Assembly: GCA_029239605.1 (NCBI GenBank)
Contig: JARBUO010000028.1
Span: 1-37,104, forward strand
Length of the DNA: 37,104 nt
Direction: 5' to 3'
From: Bacillota bacterium
GTDB lineage: Bacteria; Bacillota; Clostridia; Peptostreptococcales; Anaerovoracaceae
Shown in pieces: positions 34,040 to 37,104 of the stretch (the first letter of the stretch is position 1; every line of letters begins with the position of its first letter). The translations under genes and the position numbers were made by a program. The notes beneath the pieces are model-generated. The model saw nothing but the letters and a program-made list of their open reading frames with translations. It was not told the origin of the DNA and did no database searches.

Positions 34040-35053
34040 ATGAAAAAGAATAGAAAATTAATTTTAATGGGAATGCTGTCCTTGTTAATCGCTGCCGTTG
34101 GAACGGGCTGCGGCGGTTCTGGTTCTGGTGAGAAAGAACCCCAGAGCGGCGGAGAAACAGAAGTACTCAAGGTAGGGATCGTACAATACATGGATCACGT
34201 TGCACTTGACGCTGCTCGTCAGGGCTTTGTAGATGCGCTTGCTGACAATGGGTATGTGGACGGTGAAAATATCACCATCGATCTGCAGAATGCACAGGGT
34301 GATCAGAGTAATCTCTCCACAATCAGTGACCGCTTTGTAAGTGAAAAGGAAAATCTGGTTCTTGCCATTGCAACGCCTGCAACCCAGGCCATCGCAGGAA
34401 AAACCACTGAAATTCCAATCCTCGGGACGGCTGTAACAGACTATGTCTCTGCAAGACTTGTGGATTCCAATGAAGCACCCGGAAGCAACGTAACGGGAAC
34501 TACGGATATGAACCCCATCAAGGAACAGATTGATCTTCTCGTAAAGTTGGTACCTGATGCGAAGACTGTAGGTGTACTCTATACTTCCAGTGAAGATAAT
34601 TCCATTCTGCAGGCAGGAATTGCAAAGGAGGCCATTGAAAAGCTGGGACTGAACTATGTGGAGGTCACTGTTACCAATTCCAATGATGTACAGCAGGCAA
34701 CCCAATCCATCGTAGGAAAGTGCGATGCAATCTACATTCCCACAGACAATACCTTTGCTACCGCTATGCCGGTGGTATACGGCGTAACATCCGTTTCCAA
34801 AACACCTGTTATCTGCGGTGAATCCGGAATGGTAGACAATGGCGGACTTGCGACACTGGGAATTAACTATTACGATCTGGGATACCAGACTGGTCTCATG
34901 GGCGTAAAAATCCTCAAGGGAGAAGCGGAACCTGCTTCTATGCCAATTGAAGCATCCACGAAATTTGATTTCGCAATCAACGGAGCAGTTGCAGAAGAGA
35001 TCGGACTGACGATCCCCGCTGATCTGCAGGAGTACGTTATCAATAAAGAATAA
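34040..35053 (+). CDS. ABC transporter substrate-binding lipoprotein (TrpX-like)
   Basis: 337 residues. A lipoprotein signal peptide ends in VGTGC, with C24 lipidated, followed by a Gly/Ser/Glu-rich linker. The mature domain starts with VLKVGIVQYMDHVALDAARQG and continues LADNGYVDGENI, AIATPATQAIAG, PDAKTVGVLYTSSEDNS, AIYIPTDNTFATAM and LGINYYDLGYQTG. This is the ABC_sub_bind family (PF04392) that includes TrpX-type aromatic amino acid binding proteins. It captures the substrate outside the membrane for the permease and ATPase encoded next. The ribosome binding site GGAGGAG is 6 bases before the ATG. It is first in the operon behind the T-box, whose UUC specifier suggests phenylalanine as the ligand. 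Confidence 0.9.
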   Translation: MKKNRKLILMGMLSLLIAAVGTGCGGSGSGEKEPQSGGETEVLKVGIVQYMDHVALDAARQGFVDALADNGYVDGENITIDLQNAQGDQSNLSTISDRFVSEKENLVLAIATPATQAIAGKTTEIPILGTAVTDYVSARLVDSNEAPGSNVTGTTDMNPIKEQIDLLVKLVPDAKTVGVLYTSSEDNSILQAGIAKEAIEKLGLNYVEVTVTNSNDVQQATQSIVGKCDAIYIPTDNTFATAMPVVYGVTSVSKTPVICGESGMVDNGGLATLGINYYDLGYQTGLMGVKILKGEAEPASMPIEASTKFDFAINGAVAEEIGLTIPADLQEYVINKE

Positions 35054-35082
35054 GATTGATTCAGTAGCTTGAAATCATGCAG

Positions 35083-35174
35083 GCAAGCATAGAAAGCTAC
35101 AGTAACCATGGAACGTTATCAGCAAGTATAGAAAGTTATTCCTGCGGGAACGTTATTGTTCCGGCAGGGATAAC
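35083..35174 (+). repeat. Direct repeats and long hairpin between the binding-protein and permease genes
   Basis: Two imperfect direct repeats (35083-35119 and 35122-35156) both begin GCAAG-ATAGAAAG and end GGAACGTTAT. The second runs into a hairpin of 16 bp with one mismatch (35135-35151 with 35158-35174, loop 6). There is no T-run. In importer operons such hairpins often protect the 5' binding-protein mRNA so that it is made in excess over the permease. Confidence 0.65.
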
Positions 35175-35204
35175 TGGCAGATCAATAGGAGCGAGGAAAT
35201 AATA

Positions 35205-36110
35205 ATGTTGCAAACACTCATGCAAATACTCTTGAGCGCCATATCATTGGGCTTATTGTGGGCAATCATGACCATCGGCGTTTACATTACTTACAGAATT
35301 TTGGATATCGCCGACCTGTCGGTGGAAGGAAGCATCACGATGGGGGCGGCCATTGCGGCAACGTCCATCTATCATGGAATGAACCCCTTTGCAGCTTGTG
35401 CTTTGGCAGTGCTTGGAGGAATGGCGGCTGGGCTTGTAACGGGACTACTGCATACAAAACTGAAAATTCCTGCTCTGCTGTCAGGAATCCTGACAATGAT
35501 CGCACTTTACTCTGTTAATCTGCGCATCATGGGAAAAGCAAATGTATCATTGCTTCGCATGGAGACGGTTTACTCTAAATTCGAAACCATGGGCCTTGAT
35601 AAAACCAACGCAGTGATCCTCTTTGGATTGATTTGTGTTCTTGGGGTGATAGGAATCCTATACTGGTTCTTTGGAACAGAAATCGGCTGCGGAATCAGAG
35701 CCACGGGAAACAATCCGCAAATGGCAAGAGCGCAGGGAATCAACACCAATACGATGATTATTCTGGGTCTCATTGTCAGCAATGGTCTGGTGGCGCTCAG
35801 CGGTGCGCTGATTGCACAGAGCCAGGGATTTGCCGATATTCAGATGGGAATCGGCTCCATCGTCATCGGCCTTGCCTCTGTAATCATAGGGGAAGTACTA
35901 TTCGGAAAGAAGAGTTTCTTCAGCCGTTTAATTGCATTGGCCCTGGGAGCACTGACATACCGGATTATTATTGCAGCGGTACTTCAGATGGGCATGCCAG
36001 CTAACGATCTGAGAATGTTCACTGCGATTACAGTTGCTTTTGCCCTGTCTCTTCCTGTATTAAAAACGTATCTTACACCGCTCAAGAAATCCATGAAAGG
36101 AGGAATGTAA
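35205..36110 (+). CDS. ABC transporter permease (TrpY-like)
   Basis: 301 residues, very hydrophobic, with about eight to ten membrane segments. It fits the branched-chain/ribose-type permease family (BPD_transp_2) used by TrpXYZ systems: ITYRILDIADLSVEGSITMGAA near the N-terminus, KIPALLSGILTMIALYSVNLRI, and ATGNNPQMARAQGINTN (about 166-182), which is the likely ATPase-contact loop. It forms the membrane channel, probably as a homodimer. The ribosome binding site GAGCGAGGAA is 7 bases before the ATG. It is separated from the binding-protein gene by 151 bases containing a hairpin, and its stop lies 1 base before the TTG start of the ATPase gene. Confidence 0.9.
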   Translation: MLQTLMQILLSAISLGLLWAIMTIGVYITYRILDIADLSVEGSITMGAAIAATSIYHGMNPFAACALAVLGGMAAGLVTGLLHTKLKIPALLSGILTMIALYSVNLRIMGKANVSLLRMETVYSKFETMGLDKTNAVILFGLICVLGVIGILYWFFGTEIGCGIRATGNNPQMARAQGINTNTMIILGLIVSNGLVALSGALIAQSQGFADIQMGIGSIVIGLASVIIGEVLFGKKSFFSRLIALALGALTYRIIIAAVLQMGMPANDLRMFTAITVAFALSLPVLKTYLTPLKKSMKGGM

Positions 36111-36111
36111 G

Positions 36112-36906
36112 TTGCTGATTTTAAAGGACGTTTCTAAAAAATTTAACCCAGGCACGATCAATGAGAAACAAGCGTTGACTGGAGTCAACCTAACCCTGGA
36201 AGAAGGCGACTTCGTTACTCTGATCGGAGGAAACGGCGCCGGAAAATCGACCCTCCTCAACTGTGTTGCCGGGGTTCATGCCATCGATCAGGGATCCATC
36301 ATCATCGACGGCAGTGATGTTACACGGTTATCGGAGCACAAAAGAGCCGGTTCCATCGGAAGAGTCTTTCAGGATCCAATGATGGGCACTGCTGCAAACA
36401 TGGGAATAGAGGAAAACCTCGCTTTGGCTTTCCGCCGGGGACAGAACAGAAACCTGAAGTGGGGGATCAGCCATAAGGAGAGAGAACAGTATAAGGAGTC
36501 ATTGAAGCAATTGGATCTGGGGTTGGAGAACCGGCTCAGCGCCAAGGTAGGACTGCTGTCCGGCGGGCAGCGTCAGGCACTGACACTGCTGATGGCAACG
36601 CTGGTGAGACCGAAGATACTTCTTCTGGATGAACATACTGCGGCTTTAGATCCGAAAACTGCGGATAAGGTTCTGCAGCTCAGCGATCGTTACATCAGGG
36701 AGGGAAAGCTGACCACCATGATGGTTACCCACAATATGCTCAATGCCATTCAATATGGAAACCGGCTGATCATGATGCATGAAGGGCGGATCATACTGGA
36801 TATTAAGGGAGAAGAAAAACAGAAATTAACCGTAGAGGATTTACTGAAGCGATTTGGTCAGGCAAGCGGAGAAGTCTTTGCCAACGACAGAACTTTACTT
36901 TCCTAA
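36112..36906 (+). CDS. ABC transporter ATP-binding protein (TrpZ-like)
   Basis: 264 residues with the full set of ABC ATPase motifs: Walker A GGNGAGKST (39-47), signature LLSGGQRQ (148-155), Walker B ILLLDEHTA (169-177) and the switch histidine in MMVTHNML. It powers the importer encoded by the two preceding genes. The start is a TTG at 36112, supported by AAAGGAGG 7 bases upstream and by the sequence LLILKDVSKKFN matching the usual N-terminus. The permease stop is 1 base before it, so the two are translationally linked. No terminator is evident directly after the stop. The histidine in DEHTA, where most ABC proteins have DEPTS or DEATS, is characteristic of this subfamily. Confidence 0.93.
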   Translation: MLILKDVSKKFNPGTINEKQALTGVNLTLEEGDFVTLIGGNGAGKSTLLNCVAGVHAIDQGSIIIDGSDVTRLSEHKRAGSIGRVFQDPMMGTAANMGIEENLALAFRRGQNRNLKWGISHKEREQYKESLKQLDLGLENRLSAKVGLLSGGQRQALTLLMATLVRPKILLLDEHTAALDPKTADKVLQLSDRYIREGKLTTMMVTHNMLNAIQYGNRLIMMHEGRIILDIKGEEKQKLTVEDLLKRFGQASGEVFANDRTLLS

Positions 36907-36941
36907 AACACGGCTAAAGAAGTAGTCATCGTTCCCCTGAG

Positions 36942-37037
36942 CTTATGATAAAATGGATATGCTACGGTCTATACTTATGGTAAAATGGATATGCTGCGGT
37001 CTGTACTTATGATAAAATAAATGTGCTGTATTTGCAT
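36942..37037 (+). repeat. Three tandem 32-bp repeats
   Basis: Units at 36942-36973, 36974-37005 and 37006-37037 each start CTTATG(A/G)TAAAAT. Units 1 and 2 differ at only a few positions; unit 3 is diverged in its second half. Each carries a TATGAT/TATGGT hexamer that resembles a -10 box, but no -35 box is present at the right distance. Confidence 0.8.
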
Positions 37038-37088
37038 TTATATCATAATCAATGCAGCAATCCAGAATGAATGCAAAGAAGGATCGCT

Positions 37089-37104
37089 ATGAACGACAAA
37101 TTCA
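37089..37104 (+). CDS. Start of a further gene (truncated by window end)
   Basis: An ATG at 37089 is preceded by AAGAAGGA 5 bases upstream and reads MNDKF before the window ends. The position after a 180-base intergenic region and the ribosome binding site suggest a real start, but nothing can be said about its product. Confidence 0.45.

Noticed and set aside
36942-37037. CRISPR array
   Set aside because: The 32-bp units are directly adjacent with no spacers, only three copies exist, and no cas genes are present.

Overview
The window looks like the chromosome of a low-to-mid GC, Gram-positive anaerobe of the class Clostridia. The reasons are strong AGGAGG-type ribosome binding sites, TTGACA/TATAAT promoters, a T-box riboswitch, a BlaI/M56 regulatory pair, a ferredoxin and flavin redox cluster, and a water-forming NADH oxidase. 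The genus is not identifiable from the sequence alone. There are no rRNA or tRNA genes, CRISPR arrays, complete insertion sequences or phage genes.

Layout. (1) 1-6.1 kb, amino acid and carbon metabolism: the 3' end of a transaldolase-family gene, an inducible-type ornithine decarboxylase, then three minus-strand genes (a cysteine synthase family enzyme, a class III aminotransferase and an SCP2-like protein). (2) 6.1-6.6 kb, the decayed 3' end of an AraC-type regulator. (3) 6.7-8.7 kb, an operon of two FMN split-barrel proteins, a 2[4Fe-4S] ferredoxin and an ATC-hydrolase-family protein behind a near-consensus promoter. (4) 9.0-14.1 kb, NADH oxidase and a 1155-residue protein that most resembles diphosphate-dependent PEP carboxykinase. 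(5) 14.3-25.7 kb, cell-surface functions: an exported beta-helix protein, a lipoprotein and a 2986-residue cyclic beta-1,2-glucan synthase. (6) 25.9-32.5 kb, a cell-wall growth and sensing cluster: a YcxB-like membrane protein, an FHA-RodA/FtsW fusion, a class B penicillin-binding protein, a BlaI-type repressor and an M56 (BlaR1-like) metalloprotease fused to an LCP (LytR-CpsA-Psr) domain. (7) 32.5-33.3 kb, a SIMPL-domain protein on the minus strand. (8) 33.5-36.9 kb, a T-box-controlled ABC importer (lipoprotein, permease, ATPase). (9) 36.9-37.1 kb, a short tandem repeat and the first codons of a further gene.

How the genes work together. The most interesting region is 26.4-32.5 kb. A RodA-type glycan polymerase carrying its own phosphothreonine-reading FHA domain is translationally coupled to its transpeptidase partner. 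Directly downstream is a BlaI/BlaR1-like pair in which the usual penicillin-sensing domain is replaced by an LCP domain. The repressor gene has a promoter overlapped by two near-identical 16-bp palindromes, which suggests autoregulation. I infer a cell-wall-status sensor that could read LCP substrates (lipid-linked precursors or glycopolymers) rather than beta-lactams. In the ABC importer operon, the T-box shows a UUC specifier in a well-formed specifier loop and a UGGU tRNA-acceptor pairing site. Together these point to phenylalanine rather than tryptophan starvation as the signal.
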